Of a DNA stretch of 64,000 nucleotides, positions 33,264 to 41,963 are shown in pieces. This DNA comes from Prevotella sp. UBA2725 (GTDB lineage: Bacteria; Bacteroidota; Bacteroidia; Bacteroidales; Bacteroidaceae): positions 33,479-97,478 of the forward strand of contig DEKJ01000043.1 in the NCBI GenBank assembly GCA_002353825.1, written 5' to 3'. The notes under the pieces are model-generated. The model did not search any database and had not been told where the DNA came from. It worked only from the letters and a program-made list of their open reading frames with translations. Every line of letters starts with the position of its first letter. The stretch's first letter is position 1. The position numbers and the translations under genes were made by a program.

Positions 33264-34763
33264 TTACAGTGTTACTCCATTTTTGAAGATAGCGATGCCT
33301 TGGATGCCATTCTTCTCTGCATTGACCTTCTTGCCACTTGCTACATCGAGGATAAGCTGGGTGAAGGAAGGTAGGAGCTCTTTGATGCTCTTGTCTTCTA
33401 CGATAGGTCCTGCGTTGAAGTCGATCCAGTTGGGCTTCCGGTTGTAGAGTCCAGTGTTGCTCGATACTTTCAAGGTAGGCACAGCCGTAGCGAAAGGCGT
33501 GCCGCGACCCGTCGTAAAGAGAACAATCTGGCAGCCGGCTGCAGCGAGAGCCGTGGCGGCTACGAGGTCATTGCCCGGGGCAGAAAGAAGGTTCAGACCT
33601 TTCTTCTGCAACATATCGCCGTAGCCGAGTACACCGCAGACCGGAGACTTACCCGACTTCTGCGTACAACCCAAAGCCTTGTCCTCGAGCGTAGAGATAC
33701 CGCCAGCCTTGTTGCCCGGAGAAGGATTTTCACCGACAGGCTGATTATGACTGAGGAAATAATGCTTGAAGTTGTTGATCAATTGTTTTGTCTCCTCCAA
33801 GACATCATCGTTGATACAACGCTCCATAAGGATGGTTTCAGCACCAAACATCTCTGGAACCTCCGTTAGAATCGTTGTACCTCCTTGCTCCTCACAGAGC
33901 CAGTCGCTGAATGCACCGAGCAGAGGATTGGCCGTGATGCCGGAGAAACCATCGGATCCGCCGCACTTAAGTCCGATACGCAGTTCTGAGGCAGAGATTG
34001 TCTCCCGCTTGTCTTCTTTTGCCTTATTATAGAGATCCATCAACAGCTTGACACCGGTCTCTACCTCATTGCCTTCTACCTCTTGGCAGACCATAAACTT
34101 GATGCGGTCGTGATCGTAGTCGCCTAAGAGTTTCTCAAATTCGTGTGGCTGATTGTTCTCACAGCCTAATCCCACGACAAGCACACCGCCGGCATTCGGA
34201 TGCATCACGAGGTCACGAAGGATCTTCCGTGTGTTCTCATGGTCGTCGCCCAACTGTGAGCAGCCATAGTTGTGAGGGAAATCGACAATGCCGTCTACAC
34301 CCTCACCATTATTTGTTTGGCGCTTTACCTCTTCTACAATCTCGCGGATGATGCCATTGACACATCCTACCGTTGGGATGACCCAAAGCTCATTGCGTAC
34401 ACCTACTTTCCCGTTAGCCCTTCTGTAGCCTTGGAAAGTAGCCGTAGGATGAGGATTATTGGGCTTCAGTCCTTTGATGTGGACGTTGTCGTAGTTGAGC
34501 TCACCTTTGAGGTTCGACTTGATGTCATGGTGGTCGAGCCATGCACCGGCTTCTATGTCATGCAGAGCATGCCCGATGGGAAAGCCATATTTAATAACAT
34601 TCTCATCCTTTTTGATTTCACACAGCGCCAGCTTGTGACCAGCGGGAACATCAGTCTGAAGTGTCAGCGACTGTCCATCAATATCGATGGCAGTGCCTTT
34701 CTTCAAGTCTTGTATAGCAACGGCCACATTATCGGCCGGATTGATCTTTAATGCTTGTTTCAT
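33264..34763 (-). CDS. uxaA: D-altronate dehydratase
   Basis: 499 residues. It converts D-altronate to 2-keto-3-deoxygluconate. The N-terminal SAF-like domain (about 1-95) is joined to the long C-terminal catalytic domain with the motifs GYRRANGKVGVRNELWVIPTVGCVN, FPHNYGCSQLGDDHENT (written as residues about 160-176), GLKCGGSDGFSGITANP and TEVPEMFGAE. The length matches E. coli UxaA (495). It lies in an operon after uxaB, separated by a 122-base gap that holds a 22-bp tandem array, and is 7 bases before the DUF4861 gene. Confidence 0.95.
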   Translation of the reverse strand: MKQALKINPADNVAVAIQDLKKGTAIDIDGQSLTLQTDVPAGHKLALCEIKKDENVIKYGFPIGHALHDIEAGAWLDHHDIKSNLKGELNYDNVHIKGLKPNNPHPTATFQGYRRANGKVGVRNELWVIPTVGCVNGIIREIVEEVKRQTNNGEGVDGIVDFPHNYGCSQLGDDHENTRKILRDLVMHPNAGGVLVVGLGCENNQPHEFEKLLGDYDHDRIKFMVCQEVEGNEVETGVKLLMDLYNKAKEDKRETISASELRIGLKCGGSDGFSGITANPLLGAFSDWLCEEQGGTTILTEVPEMFGAETILMERCINDDVLEETKQLINNFKHYFLSHNQPVGENPSPGNKAGGISTLEDKALGCTQKSGKSPVCGVLGYGDMLQKKGLNLLSAPGNDLVAATALAAAGCQIVLFTTGRGTPFATAVPTLKVSSNTGLYNRKPNWIDFNAGPIVEDKSIKELLPSFTQLILDVASGKKVNAEKNGIQGIAIFKNGVTL

Positions 34764-34784
34764 GTTTTATTGAAATATAAATCA

Positions 34785-34872
34785 GATTGTTTGTCGAACG
34801 TCAGACGATCGTTTGTCGAACGTCAGCCGATTGTTTGTCGAACGTCGGAAGATTGTTTGTCGAACGACAGCC
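34785..34872 (+). repeat. Tandem array, four 22-bp units (array 2) between uxaB and uxaA
   Basis: Units at 34785-34806, 34807-34828, 34829-34850 and 34851-34872, with shared core GTTTGTCGAACGTC and a small GTT...AAC inverted repeat inside each. It fills most of the 122-base gap inside the operon, so it is transcribed with uxaB and uxaA as an untranslated spacer. Confidence 0.85.
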
Positions 34873-34885
34873 AATGACATTCGCC

Positions 34886-36373
34886 TTATCCTTTGACAGT
34901 TATCTTCTTTACGGTCTCTCTCATACCACTTTCCTGGATACTCTTGAGGTCTTGAGCGACGGCATCCGTCAGTCCAGGAATTTCGTTGAGATCACCTTGT
35001 TCTTTCCAGATGAGGTCCTTTGCTGCGAGTACTCCCTTGGCTATTTCAGTATAGTCACCTGTCTTCCACAACTCTTGCAGAAGCTGGATGATAGCCGGAT
35101 CGTCATTAGGCGTTATCTCTGTTCCGTCAGTCCGTTTGCCACCTTTATAATAGGTGATGATGGCAGCAAGACCAAGGACAATGCCTTCAGGCAGTTGGCC
35201 TTTCTGATGGAGATATTTTCGCAGTCCAGGGAGATCACGTGTCTTGAACTTCGGGAAACTGTTGAGCATGATGCTCGTCAGCTGATGATCGATATACGGG
35301 TTCTTGAACCTGTTGATGACATCTTTTGCAAACTGCTCAAGTTCCTCTTTAGGCATGTCGAGTGTCGGTAAGAGCTCTTCTGTCTGCACTTTGTGGACAT
35401 AGCGACCCAAAAGCGTGGAGTTGCAAGCATCTCTGACGATGTTTATGCCCGAGAGGTAAGCAACTGGAGCCAGCACGGTGTGCGGACCGTTGAGGAGTGT
35501 CACCTTGCGCTCATGATAAGGTGTTTCATCATCGACAACAAGCACATTGAGCCCTGCCTTCTGTGCCGGAAACTCTTTTTCTAACCGCTCCTTTGAGATG
35601 TTGGGTGCATGCTCAATGACCCAGAGGTGATAGACCTCACATTGAACGAGTGCCTCGTCTTTATAATCGATATTCTCCCAGATAGCCTCAATATCGTCTT
35701 TTGGATAACCATTGACGATGCGGTCAACAAGCGTCGTGCAGATATAGTTGCTCTCGGCGACCCATTGCTTAAAGCCTTCGTAGTCGTAGCCTAAAGAGTT
35801 CTTCCAAAGGTCGATGTACTTATTGATGCATTCCTGCAGATGATGTCCGTTGCCAAAGATTAGCTCGCAAGGGAGGATGATGAATCCCCGTTTAGGGTCG
35901 CCGTTGAAAACCTTATAGCGACGGAAGAGAAGTTGCGTCAGTTTGGCTGGGTACGTCGCCGCGGGCATGTCCTCGAACTTACAGTCAGGGTCGAAAGCAA
36001 TGCCCGCCTCTGTCGTGTTGGAGATGACAAAACGCATCTCCGGCTGTTCAGCGAGGGCAAGGAAAGCATCGTTCTGCGTGTAAGGGTTGAGAGCGCGGCT
36101 GACACAGTTGATGCGCTCGCAGTCATTGACAGCGATGCCGTTCTTAAGGCCTACGAGGTTGACATGGTACATGCAGTCTTGTGCTCTCAATGGCTCGATA
36201 TGGTTGCGCTCGCGAGGCTGGACGATGACAACGGAGCCATTGAAACTCGTCTTCTCGTCCATCTCGTTGACAATCCAATCGACAAAAGCGCGAAGAAAGT
36301 TACCTTCCCCGAACTGTATGACACGCTCGGGCGCATACATCTTTGGGGCTGTATTCTTATTGAGAATCTTCAT
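34886..36373 (-). CDS. uxaB: Tagaturonate reductase (altronate oxidoreductase)
   Basis: 495 residues of the mannitol dehydrogenase family, reducing D-tagaturonate to D-altronate with NADH. The N-terminal Rossmann region has VIQFGEGNFLRAFVDWIV, and the middle shows the family pattern KVTLLNGPHTVLAP with the conserved Lys and His in the active-site region ...NPYIDHQLTSIMLNSFPKF. Start and length agree with UxaB. It lies between exuT (31-base gap) and array 2. Confidence 0.93.
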   Translation of the reverse strand: MKILNKNTAPKMYAPERVIQFGEGNFLRAFVDWIVNEMDEKTSFNGSVVIVQPRERNHIEPLRAQDCMYHVNLVGLKNGIAVNDCERINCVSRALNPYTQNDAFLALAEQPEMRFVISNTTEAGIAFDPDCKFEDMPAATYPAKLTQLLFRRYKVFNGDPKRGFIILPCELIFGNGHHLQECINKYIDLWKNSLGYDYEGFKQWVAESNYICTTLVDRIVNGYPKDDIEAIWENIDYKDEALVQCEVYHLWVIEHAPNISKERLEKEFPAQKAGLNVLVVDDETPYHERKVTLLNGPHTVLAPVAYLSGINIVRDACNSTLLGRYVHKVQTEELLPTLDMPKEELEQFAKDVINRFKNPYIDHQLTSIMLNSFPKFKTRDLPGLRKYLHQKGQLPEGIVLGLAAIITYYKGGKRTDGTEITPNDDPAIIQLLQELWKTGDYTEIAKGVLAAKDLIWKEQGDLNEIPGLTDAVAQDLKSIQESGMRETVKKITVKG

Positions 36374-36404
36374 GATTAATATTTCAATCTTTAAGCAGCA
36401 TCAA

Positions 36405-37970
36405 TTATGCTTCGATTTTCTTGTATCTGGGTACGAGTGTCTTCATAATGCACCAGCCAATGATGTAAGCCACGGCACAGATGCAGAAGATGATCATGTA
36501 TCCGGCCGGCTTGCCGTCAAAGCCCATGAAGGAGAAGGCTTTACCCTGTTCCTCAGCATAGGTGAAGAGCACGCCTGAGCCTTTATTGATCAGGAAACTG
36601 CCGATACCACCAGCCATGGCTCCGATACCAGTGATCGTGGCCACTGTTGACTTCGGGAACATATCACCGATTGTTGAATATAGGTTGGCAGACCAAGCCT
36701 GATGGCCAGCACCGAGGAGACCGATGATGATAGCCGGCCACCAGGGACTGATAGCGCCCATAGGCTGGGCGAGCAGGCCGAGAAGCGGGAAGCAAGCGAA
36801 GATGAGCATGGCACGCATACGGCCTGCGTAAGGCTCCATGTGTTTCTTGTCAACAAAATAGGTAGGAAGATATCCTCCGCCGATACTTAGCACGGTGACG
36901 ATGGCATAGAGCGTGAAGATCAATGCAATGCCCATATTGGAGTCGGAGGTATAACCATACTGGTCGGAGAAATAAGCCGGTGCCCAGAATAGGAAGAACC
37001 ACCATACACCATCGGTCATGAACTTACCGACGATGAACGACCATGTCTGACGGAACGTGAAGCATTTGAGGAAGCCGATGGTCTTCTCCTCTTTGGCAGC
37101 TGAAGTATCCTTTTCAGTGGCTTCTGCACTATTCGCAGCCTCGTTTGCCTCGTCTTGGTTAATGTAGTCCAATTCAGCCTGGTTGACATACTTACTCCTC
37201 TCAGGCTTGTCATACAGCCATATCCACAGGCCCATCCAGATAAATCCTAAAGCACCGATGATGACGAAAGCCATCTCCCAGCCATAGGCTCTTGCAATGA
37301 GAGGAATAGTAGCTGGTGCAGCAAGAGCACCGATGGAGGCACCACTGTTAAAGATAGATGTGGCAAAGGCACGGTCTTTCTTTGGGAAATATTCAGCGGT
37401 TACTTTGATAGCTGCAGGGAAGTTACCCGACTCACCCAAGGCCAGTACAAGGCGGAAAGCAAGGAAAAACCATACAGATACTGTCGAGACGGCAAGCATT
37501 GCTGTCGGTACGGCATCGCTTGAAGCGACCTTTACGACCCAGGCCGAGACGCCGGTAAGCTGTCCGCTTGCTGCAAAGGCTTCAAGAAGCTGTTTGGCTT
37601 CTTCGAATCCTACAAACCAATGACCGGTGAGAACACCACAGGTCAGAATGCCACTGAAAGAATGGAGCACGGCACCCACTGACCATACACCAATGGCAAT
37701 GAGGTAACCTTTCTTCGTGCCCACCCAGTCGACAAACTTACCTGCGAAGAGGTTGGCGATAGCATAAAAGATGGAGAACAGACCAGTGATCGTGCCATAG
37801 TCACTGTCGGTCCAGTCGAACTCAGGACGGATAAAATCTTTCCATGTGAGCGAGAGAACCTGCCGGTCCATATAGTTGATGGTAGTTGCAAGGAAAAGCA
37901 ACCCCACGAGCACCCACCTGAAGCGGGTCATTTTCATGATTGCGTTTTTTGTCGTTTTGTCCGTTGTCAT
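36405..37970 (-). CDS. exuT: Hexuronate transporter, MFS (ExuT-like)
   Basis: 521 residues with 12 expected membrane segments and the anion:cation symporter (ACS) family start WVLVGLLFLATTINYMDRQVLS. The typical MFS loop appears in FAGKFVDWVGTKKG. Relative to E. coli ExuT (about 430) there are two inserts: an extra stretch of about 35 residues around 105-140 between helices 3 and 5, and a charged Glu/Ala-rich loop around 250-290 in the centre. Operon position after uxaC makes galacturonate or glucuronate the likely substrate. A leaky hairpin separates it from uxaC. Confidence 0.88.
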   Translation of the reverse strand: MTTDKTTKNAIMKMTRFRWVLVGLLFLATTINYMDRQVLSLTWKDFIRPEFDWTDSDYGTITGLFSIFYAIANLFAGKFVDWVGTKKGYLIAIGVWSVGAVLHSFSGILTCGVLTGHWFVGFEEAKQLLEAFAASGQLTGVSAWVVKVASSDAVPTAMLAVSTVSVWFFLAFRLVLALGESGNFPAAIKVTAEYFPKKDRAFATSIFNSGASIGALAAPATIPLIARAYGWEMAFVIIGALGFIWMGLWIWLYDKPERSKYVNQAELDYINQDEANEAANSAEATEKDTSAAKEEKTIGFLKCFTFRQTWSFIVGKFMTDGVWWFFLFWAPAYFSDQYGYTSDSNMGIALIFTLYAIVTVLSIGGGYLPTYFVDKKHMEPYAGRMRAMLIFACFPLLGLLAQPMGAISPWWPAIIIGLLGAGHQAWSANLYSTIGDMFPKSTVATITGIGAMAGGIGSFLINKGSGVLFTYAEEQGKAFSFMGFDGKPAGYMIIFCICAVAYIIGWCIMKTLVPRYKKIEA

Positions 37971-37992
37971 ATAGGTATATTAAATAGAAAAT

Positions 37993-38023
37993 AATGGCCG
38001 GATGTTACTCGTATCCGGTCATT
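37993..38023 (-). terminator. Intra-operon hairpin between uxaC and exuT
   Basis: An 11-bp stem (one G-T pair) AATGACCGGAT / ATCCGGCCATT on the minus strand with a 9-base loop, followed by ATTTTC. The weak T tract suggests partial termination, giving more uxaC than exuT transcript (inference). Confidence 0.6.
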
Positions 38024-38048
38024 ACTTTGTAAATCAGTTGTATTAGTA

Positions 38049-39464
38049 TTAGAACTTGAAATAGTTCTTCGCGTTGTAGTAGCAGATGTCTTCGACCATC
38101 TGATTAACACGCTTCTCCTCGTAGCCTGTGTAAGGCACTTCACCGTTCTCGATATCGTTGCCGATAACGTTGCAGAGGATGCGGCGGAAGTACTCGTGAC
38201 GCGGATAAGAAAGGAAGGAGCGAGAGTCGGTAAGCATACCTACGAATCGACTCAGCAGGCCAAGGAGTGACAGTGCATTGAGCTGTTTCTGGATGCCGTC
38301 CTTCTGATCGAGGAACCACCAGCCTGAACCCCACTGGATCTTACCGGGAATGGAGCCATCCTGGAAGTTGCCGAGCATGGTAGCCATCACCTCGTTGGCA
38401 GCTGGGTTGAGGTTGTAGAGGATAGTCTTGGTCAGATGACCTTCCAGGTCGAGACGATCCAGGAACTTGGAACACTTCTTAGCTGTGTCGAACTCGCCGA
38501 TAGAGTCGAAGCCGGTATCAGGACCGAGCTGACGGAACATACGAGTGTTGTTGTTGCGGATAGCGCCATAGTGATACTGCTGTGTCCAGCCTGCATTGTA
38601 GTCCTGTACGGCGAAGACATAGAGCATAGCGCTCTTGAACTTCAGCACTTCCTCGTGGGTGAGCTCTTTGCCAGCATATACTTTGTCGAAGATAGCGTTG
38701 ATCTCTGCATCGGTATAATCCTCGGCGTAGAACTCTTCGATGCCGTGGTCGGACAGACGCGAACCCATTGAATGGAAGAAGTCATGACGCTGCTGAAGTG
38801 CATCGACATAATCGTTGAAGTTGTGGATGTCCACACCACTCACCTTCGCAAGCTGTTCGACATAAGCCTGGAAGTTCTTGGCATTCTCAGGAGACATGGC
38901 CTTGTCAGGACGCCATGCAGGGAGCATACGTGTCTTCAGTGCGCTCTTGGCAACGATGGTGTGATAATGAAGATCATCGACAGGATCATCTGTGGTGCAA
39001 ACTGTCTCAACATTGTATTTGTTGAGCAGTCCCCACGGTGTGAGCGTCGGGTCGTTTGCGAGCTTATCGTTGCACTCGTCGTAGATCTCACGAGCTGTCT
39101 CGGGGTTGAGGCGCTTTGTGATACCAAAAGCAGTCTTCAGCTCCAGATGAGTCCAGTGATAAAGAGGATTGCGGAAAGTGTAAGGAACAGTCTCAGCCCA
39201 CTTCTCGAACTTCTCCCAGTCGCTTGTATCTTTGCCTGTGCAGTAACGCTCGTCAACACCATTGCTGCGCATAGCGCGCCATTTATAGTGGTCGCCGCCG
39301 AGCCATACTTCCGTGATAGAACGGAAACGCTTATTCTCAGCTACCTGCTGAGGAACGAGGTGACAGTGATAATCGATGATTGGCATGTGCTCTGCATGCT
39401 CGTGATAAAGTTTTTGGGCAGTCTCCGTCTGAAGGAGGAAATTGTCGTCCATAAATTGCTTCAT
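38049..39464 (-). CDS. uxaC: Uronate isomerase
   Basis: 471 residues, equal to E. coli UxaC. It isomerises galacturonate to tagaturonate and glucuronate to fructuronate. The amidohydrolase-like barrel shows PIIDYHCHLVPQQVAEN with the His-x-His metal site at the N terminus, CTTDDPVDDLHYH in the middle and TDSRSFLSYPRHEYFRRILCNVIG near the C terminus. It is the first gene of the galacturonate operon, with a -7 box at 39504-39511. Only uxaB/uxaA follow, and no uxuA/uxuB genes, so the locus serves galacturonate. Confidence 0.96.
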   Translation of the reverse strand: MKQFMDDNFLLQTETAQKLYHEHAEHMPIIDYHCHLVPQQVAENKRFRSITEVWLGGDHYKWRAMRSNGVDERYCTGKDTSDWEKFEKWAETVPYTFRNPLYHWTHLELKTAFGITKRLNPETAREIYDECNDKLANDPTLTPWGLLNKYNVETVCTTDDPVDDLHYHTIVAKSALKTRMLPAWRPDKAMSPENAKNFQAYVEQLAKVSGVDIHNFNDYVDALQQRHDFFHSMGSRLSDHGIEEFYAEDYTDAEINAIFDKVYAGKELTHEEVLKFKSAMLYVFAVQDYNAGWTQQYHYGAIRNNNTRMFRQLGPDTGFDSIGEFDTAKKCSKFLDRLDLEGHLTKTILYNLNPAANEVMATMLGNFQDGSIPGKIQWGSGWWFLDQKDGIQKQLNALSLLGLLSRFVGMLTDSRSFLSYPRHEYFRRILCNVIGNDIENGEVPYTGYEEKRVNQMVEDICYYNAKNYFKF

Positions 39465-39503
39465 AATTGTATGCGATCTTGTTTATTTGTTGTTTACTAC
39501 ATG

Positions 39504-39511
39504 CAAAAGTA
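39504..39511 (-). promoter_or_regulatory. -7 box of galacturonate operon
   Basis: The complement reads TACTTTTG (exact TAnnTTTG), 39 bases before the uxaC ATG. The -33 element is weak, as expected for a regulated promoter. Confidence 0.5.
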
Positions 39512-39613
39512 GCGATAATCCTACTCTCATGCGTTAAATATTTCATCAAAAATCGTGCAAAATTGTACGGAACTCCCTCCAAATACACTATATTCCTATT
39601 CTTGTACCATTTT

Positions 39614-40831
39614 CTATGATTTATTTCTGAGAATTTTGTCTATCTCATCAAATTGCTTTCCCATGTTGAGATTTAAATAAATGGTATAAAGCGGAAGTGC
39701 CCATTTACTTGTCTCTTTGGGGGCGAGCTTCCTGTATTGCTCAAGATAAGGTAATGCTTCTTTGTAGTATTTGAGGATCAGTTGCCTTTTTTGTCGTACG
39801 TTTTGTGGGTTCTTGTCGAGATTAACACCCATGTTGAATTTGGCCAAGCCAGCGTTGAGCCAAGCATCCGTCATTGTGCTGTCGCGCTTAAGCAGAGAAT
39901 CAGCAATGAGAAAACTATGCTCGTAGTCACCAGTGTTAATGAGAAGCGTACTTTTAGTTAACCAGGCCGTTGCATTTGTCCTATTTGCCTGGATAGCTTT
40001 ATCGGTGAGTTCATTTGCCTTCTTCCAGTCAGCTTTGCCTGAATAATAATCTATCAGATGTGCAAAGAAATAGCTCGATGTGGGGTAAGAGTGAAAGCCT
40101 TCCTTCAGTGTTTCGACACTTCTTGCCGTATCCTTCTCAAGCATGTAAGTGGCAGAAAGATACTGCATCATCGACTCATGATGTTGCTTGTCCTTTAATG
40201 CAAGATATGTGTTGTGCAGCACCTTCTTTGCATCGTTCATCTTATAACCACAGTATGCTGCCCAGTAAGCGGCAGTCGGAAGATATTTGTCTTTTGAAGA
40301 ATAGTTGTAAGACTTAAACATTGGCATCTCAGCAGCACTGATATATTGGTCGAAGAGCGCGTAGGCCTGTTTGTAGTTCTGCTTGCCAATAAAATAGATA
40401 CCTCCATTAAAGAGATTGGGACGTATAGTATTGAGCGTGCTCGCGTTTTGTTTGCGCATTTTCAGCTTAACCCTACCTTTCTTATCCGGTAAGGCATCAA
40501 TGCTGTCATAGTCAGTCATTGCTGTATACATCCGAGAAGCGATATTGAACAGTGAGGCGGTGTCGTATTTCTGTTTAAGATACAGTTTCTCGTTTCCCGA
40601 TTGATATTGCTTCTCCAAGGACTCGAAAAGGAGGTTCCAGATCTTTTCATTGTGACGGTTGGCAGAGTCCTTGAGCAGTTTCGTCATTGAAGCTTCAACC
40701 TTATCAAGGTTTTTGTTGGCTTTGACCTTGTCGATAGCTTCATTGATTTCCTTCTTTTGTGCATAGACCTGTAGGTTGCATAGAGGAAAGAATAAAAGCG
40801 AACATATGATTATAAGAATTGACTTCTTCAT
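39614..40831 (-). CDS. Secreted TPR-repeat protein
   Basis: 405 residues with a signal peptide (about 1-24, ending VYAQ). The mature part is almost all helical and has TPR-like repeats, clearest around KADWKKANELTDKAIQANRTNATAW and GDYEHSFLIADSLLKRDSTMTDAWLNAGLAKFNMG, both with the 34-residue spacing of Trp/Leu/Gly/Tyr/Ala/Pro positions. Such proteins hold other proteins together in the periplasm; the partner is unknown. It is a single-gene unit between the galacturonate and ATP synthase operons. Confidence 0.78.
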   Translation of the reverse strand: MKKSILIIICSLLFFPLCNLQVYAQKKEINEAIDKVKANKNLDKVEASMTKLLKDSANRHNEKIWNLLFESLEKQYQSGNEKLYLKQKYDTASLFNIASRMYTAMTDYDSIDALPDKKGRVKLKMRKQNASTLNTIRPNLFNGGIYFIGKQNYKQAYALFDQYISAAEMPMFKSYNYSSKDKYLPTAAYWAAYCGYKMNDAKKVLHNTYLALKDKQHHESMMQYLSATYMLEKDTARSVETLKEGFHSYPTSSYFFAHLIDYYSGKADWKKANELTDKAIQANRTNATAWLTKSTLLINTGDYEHSFLIADSLLKRDSTMTDAWLNAGLAKFNMGVNLDKNPQNVRQKRQLILKYYKEALPYLEQYRKLAPKETSKWALPLYTIYLNLNMGKQFDEIDKILRNKS

Positions 40832-40893
40832 GATACGTTGTTATGTTACTGGTGCGGGCGACCACTGAGGATCGTCCTCATAGCTAAACAATA

Positions 40894-40901
40894 CAAAGTT
40901 A
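40894..40901 (-). promoter_or_regulatory. -7 box of TPR gene
   Basis: The complement reads TAACTTTG (exact match), 62 bases before the ATG at 40831. It begins right after the terminator of the ATP synthase operon. Confidence 0.55.
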
Positions 40902-40907
40902 ACAAAA

Positions 40908-40940
40908 AAATGGGAAAGGAATATCGTTCCTTTCCCATTT
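40908..40940 (-). terminator. Terminator of ATP synthase operon
   Basis: A 14-bp perfect stem AAATGGGAAAGGAA / TTCCTTTCCCATTT with a 5-base loop, followed on the minus strand by a run of T. It lies 40 bases after the atpG stop. Confidence 0.9.
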
Positions 40941-40979
40941 AACAAATATTCTTGAAGGATATTTTGTAGGAGAAGAGGT

Positions 40980-41954
40980 TTAGTTGTTGGCACTACCTCC
41001 CACAATATCCAGCAGTTCACTTGTGATGGCAGCCTGACGGCTCTTATTGTACTGGAGGTTAAGCTCCTTAAGCAGCTCATCGGCATTGTCGGTAGCAGCC
41101 TGCATGGCAACCATACGGGCGGCATGCTCTGAGGCATTGCTGTCGAGCAGTGCTGTGTACACCATCAAATCGAGGGCTTTTGGTACGAGTGAGGAAAGCA
41201 CAGTCTTCAAATCTGGCTCCACGATGAAGTCGTCATTGAGCGGCTTAGCTTCGTTCTCCTGTCTTTGTGCTCCACGGCCATTTTTGCGAAGATACTCTTG
41301 CGCCTTCGCCGTAGCGAGGTTCGAGGACAGATCGCGGTCGTTGTCTGCGCCGATAGCCTCCGTAGAGAGGTCAAGCGGCAGATAGTCGCGGCGTGTGAGA
41401 ACCTGAGAACCAGCACTCTTGAAGTGATGGTAGATGAGCTCAACCTTATCGTACTCGTGTTTGGAGTATTTGGTGATGAGTTCTTCTGCAATCGTTCTGC
41501 AGTCGGCTGCATTAGGTTTGTCGGCCAATGCTACAAAGTCGCCGGCGGGTGTGAACCCGAGCTTTTTAACTTTCTCTGCTACCTTTCGCCCGATTGGATA
41601 GATGGTGATATCGTTAATGCCTTGAGCCTTGTACCCATCTATCGCCTGCTGCATCATACGGATGACGTTGTTGTTGTATCCGCCACAGAGTGAACTGTTG
41701 GACGAATAGACGACAAGAGCCACGCTCTTGATCTCCTTGCGCTCCTGCGTGAGGTCTCCTTCGGCAGCATCGGGCATGGAGACAAGGAACGACTTCAGGA
41801 TATGCTCCAACAGATTCTCATAAGGGAGCATGTTCTGAATGGCTGTCTGCGCATGGTGAAGCTTCGACGACGCTACCATCTTCATGGCACTCGTAATCTT
41901 ACGAGTGCTCTGAACAGACGCTATACGGGTCTTTATCTCTTTTAATGAAGGCAT
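40980..41954 (-). CDS. atpG: F-type ATP synthase subunit gamma
   Basis: 324 residues, the rotating central stalk of F1. The N terminus LKEIKTRIASVQSTRKITSAMKMVASSKLHHAQ and the C terminus ATDNADELLKELNLQYNKSRQAAITSELLDIVGG are diagnostic. The middle has an insert of about 30 residues around 205-235 (RKNGRGAQRQENEAKP) compared with E. coli (287), common in Bacteroidetes. It is the last gene of the operon, 9 bases after atpA. Confidence 0.96.
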   Translation of the reverse strand: MPSLKEIKTRIASVQSTRKITSAMKMVASSKLHHAQTAIQNMLPYENLLEHILKSFLVSMPDAAEGDLTQERKEIKSVALVVYSSNSSLCGGYNNNVIRMMQQAIDGYKAQGINDITIYPIGRKVAEKVKKLGFTPAGDFVALADKPNAADCRTIAEELITKYSKHEYDKVELIYHHFKSAGSQVLTRRDYLPLDLSTEAIGADNDRDLSSNLATAKAQEYLRKNGRGAQRQENEAKPLNDDFIVEPDLKTVLSSLVPKALDLMVYTALLDSNASEHAARMVAMQAATDNADELLKELNLQYNKSRQAAITSELLDIVGGSANN

Positions 41955-41963
41955 AAGCTATGT

